Positions 54,809 to 62,948 of a stretch of 64,000 nucleotides of DNA are shown one piece after another. Made by a program: the position numbers and the translations under genes. The stretch spans positions 1 to 64,000 of the forward strand of contig CAYQJV010000002.1 of assembly GCA_964417925.1 (NCBI GenBank). The letters are read 5' to 3'. The stretch comes from CAYQJV01 sp964417925 (GTDB lineage Bacteria; Hydrothermota; Tepidihabitantia; B3-TA06; CAYQJV01). The notes below the pieces were generated by a model that did not search any database, was not told the origin of the DNA, and saw only the letters and a program-made list of their open reading frames with translations. How positions within the stretch are numbered: the stretch's first letter is position 1; each line of letters begins with the position of its first letter.

Positions 54809-56479
54809 ATGGAAGAAAAAGTGGTAAATAAAGTGAGCGAAGACGATCTTGAAAAGTATATAGAGGAGACCTTCAAGACCTTTTCTCCAGGTGAAATAGT
54901 GAAAGGGAAGATAGTGCGAAGGGTTGGTAACAATGTGCTGGTAGATATAGGATGGAAAGCAGAAGGAATAATACCTGTGGATGAATTTTCCGATGAATCT
55001 GAGATAGAAGAGGGAAAAGAAATAATGGTTTATTTAGAATCAGAGGAAAGTAAGGAAGGCGTACCGGTTATTTCAAAAAAGAAAGCAGATTTTCAACTTG
55101 CGTGGTCTACTATAAAAGAGAAACTGGAGACCGGTGAAGGGTGTAAAGCAAGAGTAAAAAAGAGGGTAAAAGGTGGATTGATGGTTGAAGTGTTTGGATT
55201 AGATGCTTTTCTTCCGGGTTCTCAAGTGGATATAAAACCGGTTACCAACTTTGATGAATATGTGGGTAAGGAGATAGAGGTTAAGATAATAAAAGTAAAC
55301 TGGAGTAAACGTAATATTGTAGTCTCCAGAAGAATGCTTCTTGAAGAAGAATTGGAGAAGAAAAAGAGAGAATTTTTTGCTAAGGCCAAGGAAGGAGACA
55401 TTGTTGAAGGTACGGTAAAAAATATTGTGAACTTTGGGGCATTTATTGATCTTGGCGGTGTAGATGCTTTGCTTCATATAACTGACATATCTTGGAAGAA
55501 GATATATCATCCTGCTGAAGTTTTAAAGGTAGGTGACAGAATAAAGGTAAAGATTCTTTCAATAAACAAGGAGACCGGAAGAATTACAGTAGGATTAAAA
55601 CAACTTGAAGCTCATCCATGGGAAGACATAGAAAAGAAGTATCCAATAGGTAGCAGGGTTAAAGGAAGAGTCACCGGATTCACAGACAATGGAGCTTTTG
55701 TTGAACTTGAAAAGGGTGTGGAGGGTATGATTCATATAAATGAAATGTCATGGACAAAGAATATTACGCATCCTGCACAGGTTCTTAGAATAGGTGATGT
55801 AGTGGAAACCGTAGTTCTTAGTGTGGATAAAGATGAAAGGAAAATTTCTCTTGGATTGAAACAAACCATGCCAGATCCATGGGCAGTGGTGGATGAGAAG
55901 TACAAAGTTAATCAAATTGTAAAAGGAGTAGTCACAGAACTACGTAGTTTTGGTGCTTTTGTTGAGCTTGAGGATGGAATAGAGGGATTGATAAAGAATC
56001 AGGATCTTTCATGGACAAAGAAGATAAAACATCCGAGAGAGGTTCTAAGAAAAGGACAGACTGTAGAGGCTATGATACTTGCAATTGACAAAACAAATAG
56101 GAGAATATCGCTTTCCCTTAAACATACCCAAGAGGATCCTTTCTATAAATGGACTAAATCGCACAAACCAGGGGATGCGGTTAAAGGAAGGATAATAGAT
56201 ATGCCATCAAGCGGATTAGTAGTGGAATTGGAAAATGAACTTGAAGGATTTGTACCCGTAAGAGAATTAAAAATAAAAGGAAAGATAAAAGACCACTACA
56301 GACTCGGAGAGACGATTGATCTTGTGGTGAAAAAAATAGATGAACGAGTGAGAAGAATAATACTTTCTGAAAAGGGTTATGAGAAAATGAAGGAGGAGAG
56401 GGAAAGGGAAATCTTTATGGTTGAAAAAGCACCTGAAAAATTTACAGTGAAGGATATTCTGGAAAAGAAAAAAAAGTGA
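54809..56479 (+). CDS. rpsA: 30S ribosomal protein S1, six S1 domains
   Basis: A 556-residue RNA-binding ribosomal protein with six OB-fold S1 domains starting near residues 25, 110, 195, 280, 365 and 455. The third to fifth carry the canonical GxVxxxxxFGAFV(E/D)L pattern (VKNIVNFGAFIDLGG, VTGFTDNGAFVELEKG, VTELRSFGAFVELEDG). The first two are the divergent ribosome-docking type. The extra N-terminal ~20 residues are acidic. A strong Shine-Dalgarno (aaaggaggt) lies at the end of plsC. The stop overlaps the mtaB start. Confidence 0.95.
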   Translation: MEEKVVNKVSEDDLEKYIEETFKTFSPGEIVKGKIVRRVGNNVLVDIGWKAEGIIPVDEFSDESEIEEGKEIMVYLESEESKEGVPVISKKKADFQLAWSTIKEKLETGEGCKARVKKRVKGGLMVEVFGLDAFLPGSQVDIKPVTNFDEYVGKEIEVKIIKVNWSKRNIVVSRRMLLEEELEKKKREFFAKAKEGDIVEGTVKNIVNFGAFIDLGGVDALLHITDISWKKIYHPAEVLKVGDRIKVKILSINKETGRITVGLKQLEAHPWEDIEKKYPIGSRVKGRVTGFTDNGAFVELEKGVEGMIHINEMSWTKNITHPAQVLRIGDVVETVVLSVDKDERKISLGLKQTMPDPWAVVDEKYKVNQIVKGVVTELRSFGAFVELEDGIEGLIKNQDLSWTKKIKHPREVLRKGQTVEAMILAIDKTNRRISLSLKHTQEDPFYKWTKSHKPGDAVKGRIIDMPSSGLVVELENELEGFVPVRELKIKGKIKDHYRLGETIDLVVKKIDERVRRIILSEKGYEKMKEEREREIFMVEKAPEKFTVKDILEKKKK

Positions 56480-57654
56480 AGGCCTCGGTTATCACCATAG
56501 GATGTAAACTCAATCAGGCTGAATCAGAGTATATAAAGGGTTATCTTTATAAAAAGGGATATGAAATAGTTGATTTAAATGGGGATCCAGATCTCTGTAT
56601 AATAAATACGTGCACTGTGACTCATAAAGCAGATAGGTCCTCTGTTGCAATGATAAGAAAAGTAAAAAGGAAAATTCCGAATGCCAAGATTATTGTTACA
56701 GGTTGTATGGTAAAAACTAAGGCAGAGGTAATTTCCAGAATAGGTGGGGTTGAGATTTTGCCATTTGAAAAAAGGACATACATAATGGACGATTTCCCCT
56801 TTTCCTCAAGAAAAAGGATTTTCATAAAAGTTCAGGATGGATGTGATAGGAAATGTAGTTATTGTGTGGTTTCACGAATAAGAGATAGACTTTACTCTAA
56901 ACCTATTGAGGAGATAAAAAAAGAGATTGATTATGCAAAGAATAAAGGATTTGCAGAAGTTGTTATTGTAGGGCTAAACATAGGATTATGGGGAAAAGAA
57001 CATGGGGAAAGATTTACAACTCTTTTAAAAATGCTTGCAGAGATAGATTATCCAAGGATAAGATTGACTTCTATTGAACCAGATATCCTTACAGATGATA
57101 TGTTAAGAATCCTTGCTGATTCGCATATATGTAGGTATTTGCATATCCCTGTGCAACATGCCGATGATAAAATTTTAAAAGAAATGGGAAGAAAGTATTC
57201 TAAAAAGGAACTGTTTTTGCTGTTTGAAAAAATTACAAAATACCTTCCTTGTTGGAATATCGGAGCAGATGTTATCGTGGGTTTTCCTGGGGAGAACGAA
57301 AAACAGTTTGAAGATCTATGCCATGCTATTGAAGATTCTCCTATAACTCATCTTCATGTTTTCAGTTATTCTGATAGACCCGGGGTTCCTTCCACTGATA
57401 TTTATCCGAAGGTGTCTTTTCAAACTATAAAGGAAAGAAACCTTGTGTTAAGAGATATAGGAGAAAGAAAGTCTTTCCAGTACAGAAAAACATTTAAAGG
57501 CAAGATTCTTCAAGCTGTAGATGTAGGAACACAGAGGGCTCTTACGGATAATTACATTCATGTTTTTATTCCTAAAACAGGAAAAGGAATATTCCCCGTA
57601 AGAATAACAGAGGTATCTTTAAAAAACACTAAAGGAGAGTTGGTTGATTCTTGA
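56476..57654 (+). CDS. mtaB: tRNA t6A37 methylthiotransferase
   Basis: Converts t6A37 to ms2t6A37 on tRNAs reading ANN codons. The N-terminal UPF0004 domain has ITIGCKLNQAESE and NTCTVTHKAD plus a third Cys in VTGCMVKTKAE. The radical SAM core has DGCDRKCSYCVV, then HIPVQHADDKILKEMGRKYS (in parts: LHIPVQHADD). The C-terminal TRAM-like part is short (residues ~345-392). 392 residues. GTG start overlaps rpsA by 4 nt; the stop overlaps the TTG start of rlmN. Confidence 0.93.
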   Translation: MKASVITIGCKLNQAESEYIKGYLYKKGYEIVDLNGDPDLCIINTCTVTHKADRSSVAMIRKVKRKIPNAKIIVTGCMVKTKAEVISRIGGVEILPFEKRTYIMDDFPFSSRKRIFIKVQDGCDRKCSYCVVSRIRDRLYSKPIEEIKKEIDYAKNKGFAEVVIVGLNIGLWGKEHGERFTTLLKMLAEIDYPRIRLTSIEPDILTDDMLRILADSHICRYLHIPVQHADDKILKEMGRKYSKKELFLLFEKITKYLPCWNIGADVIVGFPGENEKQFEDLCHAIEDSPITHLHVFSYSDRPGVPSTDIYPKVSFQTIKERNLVLRDIGERKSFQYRKTFKGKILQAVDVGTQRALTDNYIHVFIPKTGKGIFPVRITEVSLKNTKGELVDS

Positions 57655-58664
57655 AAAAGGATATAAAGACCCTTACATATCCTGAACTAAAAAAAGAAAT
57701 TCTATCCATGGGATTGGAGCCATATCGAGCTTGGCAAGTGGCGAGATGGGTGTGGCATAAAGGAGTTGTTTCTTTTGAAGTGATGACGGATTTAAAAAAG
57801 GCACTGAGAGAGAAATTAAGGGAAAAATATGAAATTTCAACTCTTGAGCTGACAAAGAAGGTGGAAACACGAGATGCAGTGAAGTTAAGATTCAGATTAA
57901 AGGATGGACATGAGATAGAAAGTGTTTACATGATAGAAGGTGAAAGAAGAACGGTATGTGTATCCACTCAAGTAGGATGTGCCTTAGGCTGTAGATTTTG
58001 CAGAACGGGTTATTATGGATTTGTAAGGAATCTCAAGTTTTATGAAATTGTTTCTCAAGTGCTTGAGATATCAAAAATGTTCGGAAGACCTACAAATGTT
58101 GTTTATATGGGGATGGGAGAACCTTTTTTAAACTACGATGAAGTGGTTGAATCTATAAAGCTTCTGAATGCTCCTTATGCTCTTAACATTGGGGCAAGAA
58201 AGATAACCGTTTCTACTGTAGGAATAATAGAAGGAATAGAGAGACTCATAGAGTTTCCATTGCAGATTAGACTTGCAGTTTCTCTAAATGCGTCTAATCA
58301 GAAGACCAGAAGTTTTTTAATGCCAATTGCAAAAAAATATCCTCTTGGAAAATTATTAAACGCAGTTAAAAGATATACTGAGATAAAGAAAAAAAGAGTT
58401 ACCTTTGAATATGTGTTAATAAAGGGAATAAACGATTCTTTAAAAGATGCAGAAAATCTTGTGAAACTTTTAAAGGACATTCCCTGTAAAATAAATTTAA
58501 TTCCATACAATCCCTTTCCTGAATCTCCCTTTGAGGCCCCTTCACCCAAAAGGGTAGAGGCTTTTCAAAAAGTTTTATTGAAAAACTATTTTACTGCCAT
58601 TGTTCGAAAAAGTAAGGGAGGAGATATTCTTGCAGGATGCGGACAACTGGCATTGGAACATTGA
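57651..58664 (+). CDS. rlmN: 23S rRNA (adenine2503-C2)/tRNA methyltransferase
   Basis: Radical SAM methyltransferase of A2503 in 23S rRNA and A37 in some tRNAs. It has the CxxxCxxC cluster in GCALGCRFCRTG, upstream TVCVSTQVGC with the family cysteines, MGMGEPFLNYDEV, KITVSTVG, and GCGQLAL at the end, which includes the catalytic cysteine. 337 residues is standard. TTG start overlaps mtaB (TTGA). The gene ends 2 nt before a convergent gene. Confidence 0.94.
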   Translation: MKKDIKTLTYPELKKEILSMGLEPYRAWQVARWVWHKGVVSFEVMTDLKKALREKLREKYEISTLELTKKVETRDAVKLRFRLKDGHEIESVYMIEGERRTVCVSTQVGCALGCRFCRTGYYGFVRNLKFYEIVSQVLEISKMFGRPTNVVYMGMGEPFLNYDEVVESIKLLNAPYALNIGARKITVSTVGIIEGIERLIEFPLQIRLAVSLNASNQKTRSFLMPIAKKYPLGKLLNAVKRYTEIKKKRVTFEYVLIKGINDSLKDAENLVKLLKDIPCKINLIPYNPFPESPFEAPSPKRVEAFQKVLLKNYFTAIVRKSKGGDILAGCGQLALEH

Positions 58665-58666
58665 AA

Positions 58667-59188
58667 TTATATTTTTACTATCTTTGCCTTCCACTGCGTT
58701 GTGTCCAAGATCGCAACAGTAGGAGGATTATTATCTTTTGGTAAAGATGGGCTTCCTGGATTTATAAAAGTAACATTGTGTTTTTCTTCTATTAGAGGGA
58801 TGTGAGAATGCCCACATATTACAACATCTGGTTTAATGCTTTTTACAATACTTTCAAGTTCTTTTTCTTTATGACCGTGCATTGCAAGGATGCTTTTTCC
58901 ATTGATATACAAAAACAATTTTTCACCGAGTAATGGAAAACTGAGTACCGTTTCATCTACTTCACTATCACAGTTTCCTTTTATCCACATGATTCTATAA
59001 GGTGAATTATTCAGAGATTCTACCAGTTTGGCAGGAGCATACCCTTGAGGAATCGGATTTCTGGGACCATGATTTAAGATATCCCCTGCGTGAATGATAA
59101 AAGAAATTTTTTCATCTTTAAAGACCTTTAATGCTTTTTCCCATCCGGGGAATGCTCCATGAGTATCGCTAATTATTCCTATTTTCAT
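58667..59188 (-). CDS. yfcE: YfcE/MJ0936-family metallophosphodiesterase
   Basis: A 173-residue calcineurin-like phosphoesterase. Metal-binding motifs are all present: ISDTHG near the N-terminus, HAGDILNHG, GNCDSEVDE, MHGHKE, and CGHSHIP. GSPSLPKD follows, as in YfcE. The natural substrate is unknown; relatives hydrolyse phosphodiesters in vitro. The start is preceded by TAAAAT only 6 nt upstream and has no Shine-Dalgarno, so the mRNA should be leaderless. Confidence 0.92.
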   Translation of the reverse strand: MKIGIISDTHGAFPGWEKALKVFKDEKISFIIHAGDILNHGPRNPIPQGYAPAKLVESLNNSPYRIMWIKGNCDSEVDETVLSFPLLGEKLFLYINGKSILAMHGHKEKELESIVKSIKPDVVICGHSHIPLIEEKHNVTFINPGSPSLPKDNNPPTVAILDTTQWKAKIVKI

Positions 59189-59194
59189 AATGTT

Positions 59195-59223
59195 ATTTTA
59201 TACATGATTCAAAAAGATGTCAA
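59195..59223 (-). promoter_or_regulatory. promoter of yfcE, abutting repeat copy B
   Basis: Minus strand TTGACA (59223-59218) and TAAAAT (59200-59195), spacer 17 bp. The -35 box lies exactly 4 bp from the end of repeat copy B. Confidence 0.65.
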
Positions 59224-59227
59224 CTTA

Positions 59228-59492
59228 TTGTAGAATTCCATAACATTTTGGCCACGAGGGGTTATTCTTTACCCATCCGTTCAAAAATCTATCAAACTCC
59301 TTCCCATTATCGGTCTGTCCCACTCCTTATCTTAAAAGGCACAACTTGCATAAACTTCTCCATAAAATCTCTTGTACTTTATCTGCTCCTCTTTGTTTTT
59401 GGCGTCCGAGATAAAAAAACCAGCCCTTTGCCTTTGTCCATAAATTTACCTTTTTTCAAGATACCAATCCAATACCTTTTTGAAATTCTTCA
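59228..59492 (-). repeat. dispersed repeat, copy B (inverted)
   Basis: About 265 bp, near-identical to copy C at 62644-62908 and related to copy A at 18610-18822. On the minus strand it runs from tgaagaatttcaaaaagg to ggaattctacaa, whose ends are imperfect inverted repeats. It contains DNGKEFDRFLNGWVKNNPS in one frame, an integrase-core (DDE, IS481/IS3-like) fragment, and so derives from a transposase gene. On its plus-strand right flank it adjoins a broken gene. Confidence 0.78.
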
Positions 59493-59493
59493 G

Positions 59494-59943
59494 TAATTCC
59501 AAAACTCTTCGGTAAAGTGCTTAAAAAGGAGACAACAAGGGAAAAAGGATGGATATGGGATGAGGAGTCATTTTTCAGGGAAGTGGAGGAGAAAATCAAA
59601 GATGAGGAGATAAAGAATGTGATAAGAAGGTTGTATAAATTTGCCAAAAAAGGAAAGCTCTGATCCTCCCTTTCCTTTGCAACCATCGGTAGATGCAAGA
59701 TTTACCTTCTATGTAAAAAGAGACTTCTGCCTTTTCAGAATAATGGTCTATGGAAGCATTTATTTTTATGCACTGGGATTTCAGGCCGGAAAACTTAGAA
59801 AAATGCTTAATGAAATAGGTTTTGAAACTGAGGAAAAATGGAACGAAAAAGAAATCGGTCTTGACATATTTAAAGGGAAAAGTGTCTCTTGATGATTTCA
59901 TAAATGTGGAGAAAAGATATAAGGAGGAGATGAGCATCTCTTG
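59494..59943 (+). pseudogene. broken gene of unknown function beside repeat copy B
   Basis: Three overlapping frame pieces on the plus strand look like one decayed gene: VIPKLFGKVLKKETTREKGW to RRLYKFAKKGK (stop at 59661-59663), then QPSVDARFTFYVKRDFCLFR to GLDIFKGK (stop 59890-59892), then SLDDFINVEKRYKEEMSIS. The 5' end is cut by the repeat. No family is recognised. Frameshifts and truncation make a functional product unlikely. Confidence 0.5.
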
Positions 59944-59990
59944 AAGGCATCCTATAGGGTTTCTTAAAGGCTTCGATGGATTTTAAAACT

Positions 59991-60550
59991 GAGACTGTTC
60001 GAAAAATCCTTTTATCCGATATTTTTCTCTCATAAAACCCAACTCACAACCCTCCAGCAACAGAAGATAGTAGAAACCACACAGAAGAAAAATAAAGAGA
60101 ATATGCAAATTATACAATACAAAACCCCAATGCCATCTTCTCTGCTATCCCCTTATCTTCATAACCTCTATACTATCATAACACTTATCCGCCACCAAAA
60201 CACCACCTATATTAACCTTCTTTATAAATTTTAAGGCATCCAATAACAACTTTACTTCACTTGCATACGGACCTCCAGAAGAAGCATCAACAATAACTCT
60301 TCTACCATCCGAAGTAAAAATTATAACAACACCCACCTTCCCCTGAGATTTTATGTTTCTTATCACCATGCTCCTGAAAAACTTTATTGGGTATATGTCA
60401 TTATAATCTATATCATAATATATTGAGAGGAATGGGAGAGATGAAAATACTCATGAAGCTTTTCTAAAACTTCCCGATAGGACAATCCCCTTAAGACTTT
60501 ATAAATATGCAAAAATTCCCCCAATGCAACTCTTATTTTTCGAACAGTCT
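59991..60550 (-). mobile_element. truncated insertion sequence with terminal inverted repeats
   Basis: Bounded by AGACTGTTCGAAAAA on the left (from ~59992) and TTTTTCGAACAGTCT on the right (to 60550), a perfect 15-bp inverted repeat. Inside, the minus strand holds a broken DDE transposase. An N-terminal piece begins within the right flank (60602 to 60408, HIYKVLRGLSYREVLEKLHE). A frame shift follows, then 60369 to 60145 (GKVGVVIIFTSDGRR, VLVADKCYDSIEVMK, matching the usual DKGYDS motif). The ~560-bp length is too short for a complete element, so it cannot transpose on its own. Confidence 0.72.
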
Positions 60551-60562
60551 TCCTGCATTTTC

Positions 60563-60590
60563 TTGACACCACCGAGTTATAATGTATAAT
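60563..60590 (+). promoter_or_regulatory. promoter of atpK-atpE
   Basis: TTGACA (60563-60568) and TATAAT (60585-60590), spacer 16 bp, just outside the truncated IS; a ~40-nt leader carries an aaaaggaggtg Shine-Dalgarno sequence. Confidence 0.7.
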
Positions 60591-60636
60591 AAAGAACTCC
60601 ATGACTGATCAAAATAAATGTAAAAAGGAGGTGTAA

Positions 60637-61119
<483 letters not shown>

Positions 61120-61134
61120 ATCAAAGAGGAAAAA

Positions 61135-61665
61135 ATGGGAATAGAAAAAATAATAGAAAAAATAAAAATAGATGCTGAAAATAAAATTAAAGAAATTGAG
61201 GAGTCCTATCGGAAAAAATATGAAGAAAATAAAAGAAAGTACGAAGAAATAATTGCAGAGAAAAGAAAAAGTATTGAAAGAATGTGTAAAGAAAAAGAAC
61301 AAGAAATCCTCAAGAATACAGAGATAAACGCAAAAATCAAGGCAAAACTTGATATATTGAATGTAAAGCATAAAATAATCCAACAACTTATTGCCAATGT
61401 CATCAATCAATTCATAGCATCAGAAAGGTATAGAGAAATAATCATTGAAATTGCCAAAAAATACGGTAATGAAGGAGAAATCATATCAGGACAAAGAGAG
61501 AAAGAATTTCTTAAATCTGCAGGAATTAATGCCTTTCAAAATGATGAAATTAAAGGAATAATTATTAAAAAGGGTAAATCATCCTATAATTTTACCATTG
61601 ATTCTGCGTTAAGTACCTTAGAAGAAGATTTGAAATATGAGATAGGAAAAATTCTTTTTGATTAA
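61135..61665 (+). CDS. atpE: V/A-type ATP synthase subunit E
   Basis: Peripheral-stalk subunit, 176 residues. The N-terminal ~100 residues are a charged coiled-coil helix (KIKEIEESYRKKYEENKRKY, then RMCKEKEQEILKNTEI); the C-terminal domain (VINQFIASERYREIIIEIAK, FTIDSALSTLEEDLKYEIGK in parts) is typical of V-ATPase subunit E. It lies 15 nt after atpK. The expected next genes (C, F, A, B, D) do not follow; the convergent HD gene shares its stop (TTAA). Confidence 0.88.
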   Translation: MGIEKIIEKIKIDAENKIKEIEESYRKKYEENKRKYEEIIAEKRKSIERMCKEKEQEILKNTEINAKIKAKLDILNVKHKIIQQLIANVINQFIASERYREIIIEIAKKYGNEGEIISGQREKEFLKSAGINAFQNDEIKGIIIKKGKSSYNFTIDSALSTLEEDLKYEIGKILFD

Positions 61666-62603
61666 TCCTCTTCCTCTAACTCAGGGAAATCTTCCCGGGG
61701 CATTATTTTCACAGATTCTTTTTCTCTTATCTCTACTCCATTTTTTATTTCCTGAAGATTTATCAAGCCTTCTCTTAAATACTTTTTAAATTTTTTTTCA
61801 TCAATTGTAACAATTCTATCCCATAACCCTATCTTTTTAAGAAAAGGAGCAAGGAGTTCAAGATTAAATTTATAAATTACATTTTTTAATATTCTTGCAA
61901 CTCCTATTCTGGTAATTACTTTTTCTTCTCCTTTTTCTTTTAATTTTTCTAAAACAATTTTCTTAAGCTCTTCCATTCTTTTCTCAATCTTCTGTCTCTG
62001 GCTTCTTAAATCAAGGTATTCTTTTATAGTTTCTTCTAATCCTTTATCTAAGTATGGAAGAGATTCAAACTCAGGAGGTTCATATCCCTCCAATCTTATA
62101 TACACAAAATTTCTACTTGCAATGAAATCTGCAATATGAAGTACCCATTGCTCCCTCGTCTTAGGCATTCTTACGGGTTCTATACCCCATCTTCCTTGAT
62201 GGGTCTCAATTACATCCATAATTTCATCAAAATATGGGGTAAGATGGGATATTTTTTTAAGATGTATTCTTGGATAAAAGGGATGTTCCTTATCTCCATG
62301 TCCTTCATCTTTTACTCCATGTTTATAGGAATCGTGAAGTATAGCAGCTGCTCTCACAATATCTAATCTTTCATTTTTTAAAAGAAAAACTTTTGCAAGT
62401 TCCTCTACAAGATAAAAAACCCTTAAAGTATGAAGTACCAATCCCCCTTCTCCAAGCGTATCCAAAGGATGGAACCTTCCAGAAGCAGAGGCAGGAATAC
62501 GCCAAAAATAATCAGGTATGATTTTAAGCGCCTCTTCTACAAATCTTCTTATAGTAGGCTCCTGTATTTTATTTATCTCTTTTGAAAAATCATATCTCTC
62601 CAT
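61662..62603 (-). CDS. HD-domain protein
   Basis: A 313-residue predicted phosphohydrolase. The HD motif is in RAAAILHDSYKHG, with an upstream His in LHTLRVFYLVEEL and later metal ligands in GDKEHPFYPRI and VIETHQGRWG, giving the H...HD...H...H pattern. The C-terminal ~120 residues are helical and charged. The substrate may be a nucleotide; no closer family is visible. It is probably leaderless: TATCTT lies 8 nt before the ATG, with TTGACT 16 bp further upstream. Confidence 0.78.
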   Translation of the reverse strand: MERYDFSKEINKIQEPTIRRFVEEALKIIPDYFWRIPASASGRFHPLDTLGEGGLVLHTLRVFYLVEELAKVFLLKNERLDIVRAAAILHDSYKHGVKDEGHGDKEHPFYPRIHLKKISHLTPYFDEIMDVIETHQGRWGIEPVRMPKTREQWVLHIADFIASRNFVYIRLEGYEPPEFESLPYLDKGLEETIKEYLDLRSQRQKIEKRMEELKKIVLEKLKEKGEEKVITRIGVARILKNVIYKFNLELLAPFLKKIGLWDRIVTIDEKKFKKYLREGLINLQEIKNGVEIREKESVKIMPREDFPELEEED

Positions 62604-62611
62604 ATTTTAAA

Positions 62612-62639
62612 AAGATAATTAAAATAAAAAAGAAGTCAA
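62612..62639 (-). promoter_or_regulatory. promoter of the HD-domain gene, abutting repeat copy C
   Basis: Minus strand TTGACT (62639-62634) and TATCTT (62617-62612), spacer 16 bp. The -35 box is exactly 4 bp from the left end of repeat copy C. Confidence 0.5.
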
Positions 62640-62643
62640 CCTA

Positions 62644-62908
62644 TTGAAGAATTTCAAAAAGGTATTGGATTGGTATCTTGAAAAAAGGTAAATTTATAGG
62701 TAAAGGCAAGGGTTTTAGTCCCTTTATCCGGGCGCCAAAAACAAAGAGGAAGGATAAAGTGCGAGGAATCTTATGGAGAAGTTTATGCAGGTTGTGCCTT
62801 TTAAGATAAGGAGTGGGACAGACCGATAATGGGAAGGAGTTTGATAGATTTTTGAACGGATGGGTAAAGAATAACCCCTCGTGGCCAAAATGTTATGGAA
62901 TTCTACAA
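62644..62908 (+). repeat. dispersed repeat, copy C
   Basis: About 265 bp, from ttgaagaatttc to ggaattctacaa, near-identical to inverted copy B and longer than copy A. It contains the DNGKEF transposase-core fragment. It fills the gap between two divergent promoters, whose -35 boxes lie exactly 4 bp outside each end. Confidence 0.8.
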
Positions 62909-62912
62909 AAGA

Positions 62913-62941
62913 TTGACATTTTATGCATAAAAGAATATAAT
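62913..62941 (+). promoter_or_regulatory. promoter of the membrane glycosyltransferase gene
   Basis: TTGACA (62913-62918) and TATAAT (62936-62941), spacer 17 bp; the ATG follows 7 nt after the -10 box (leaderless). Confidence 0.68.
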
Positions 62942-62948
62942 TTTTGGA

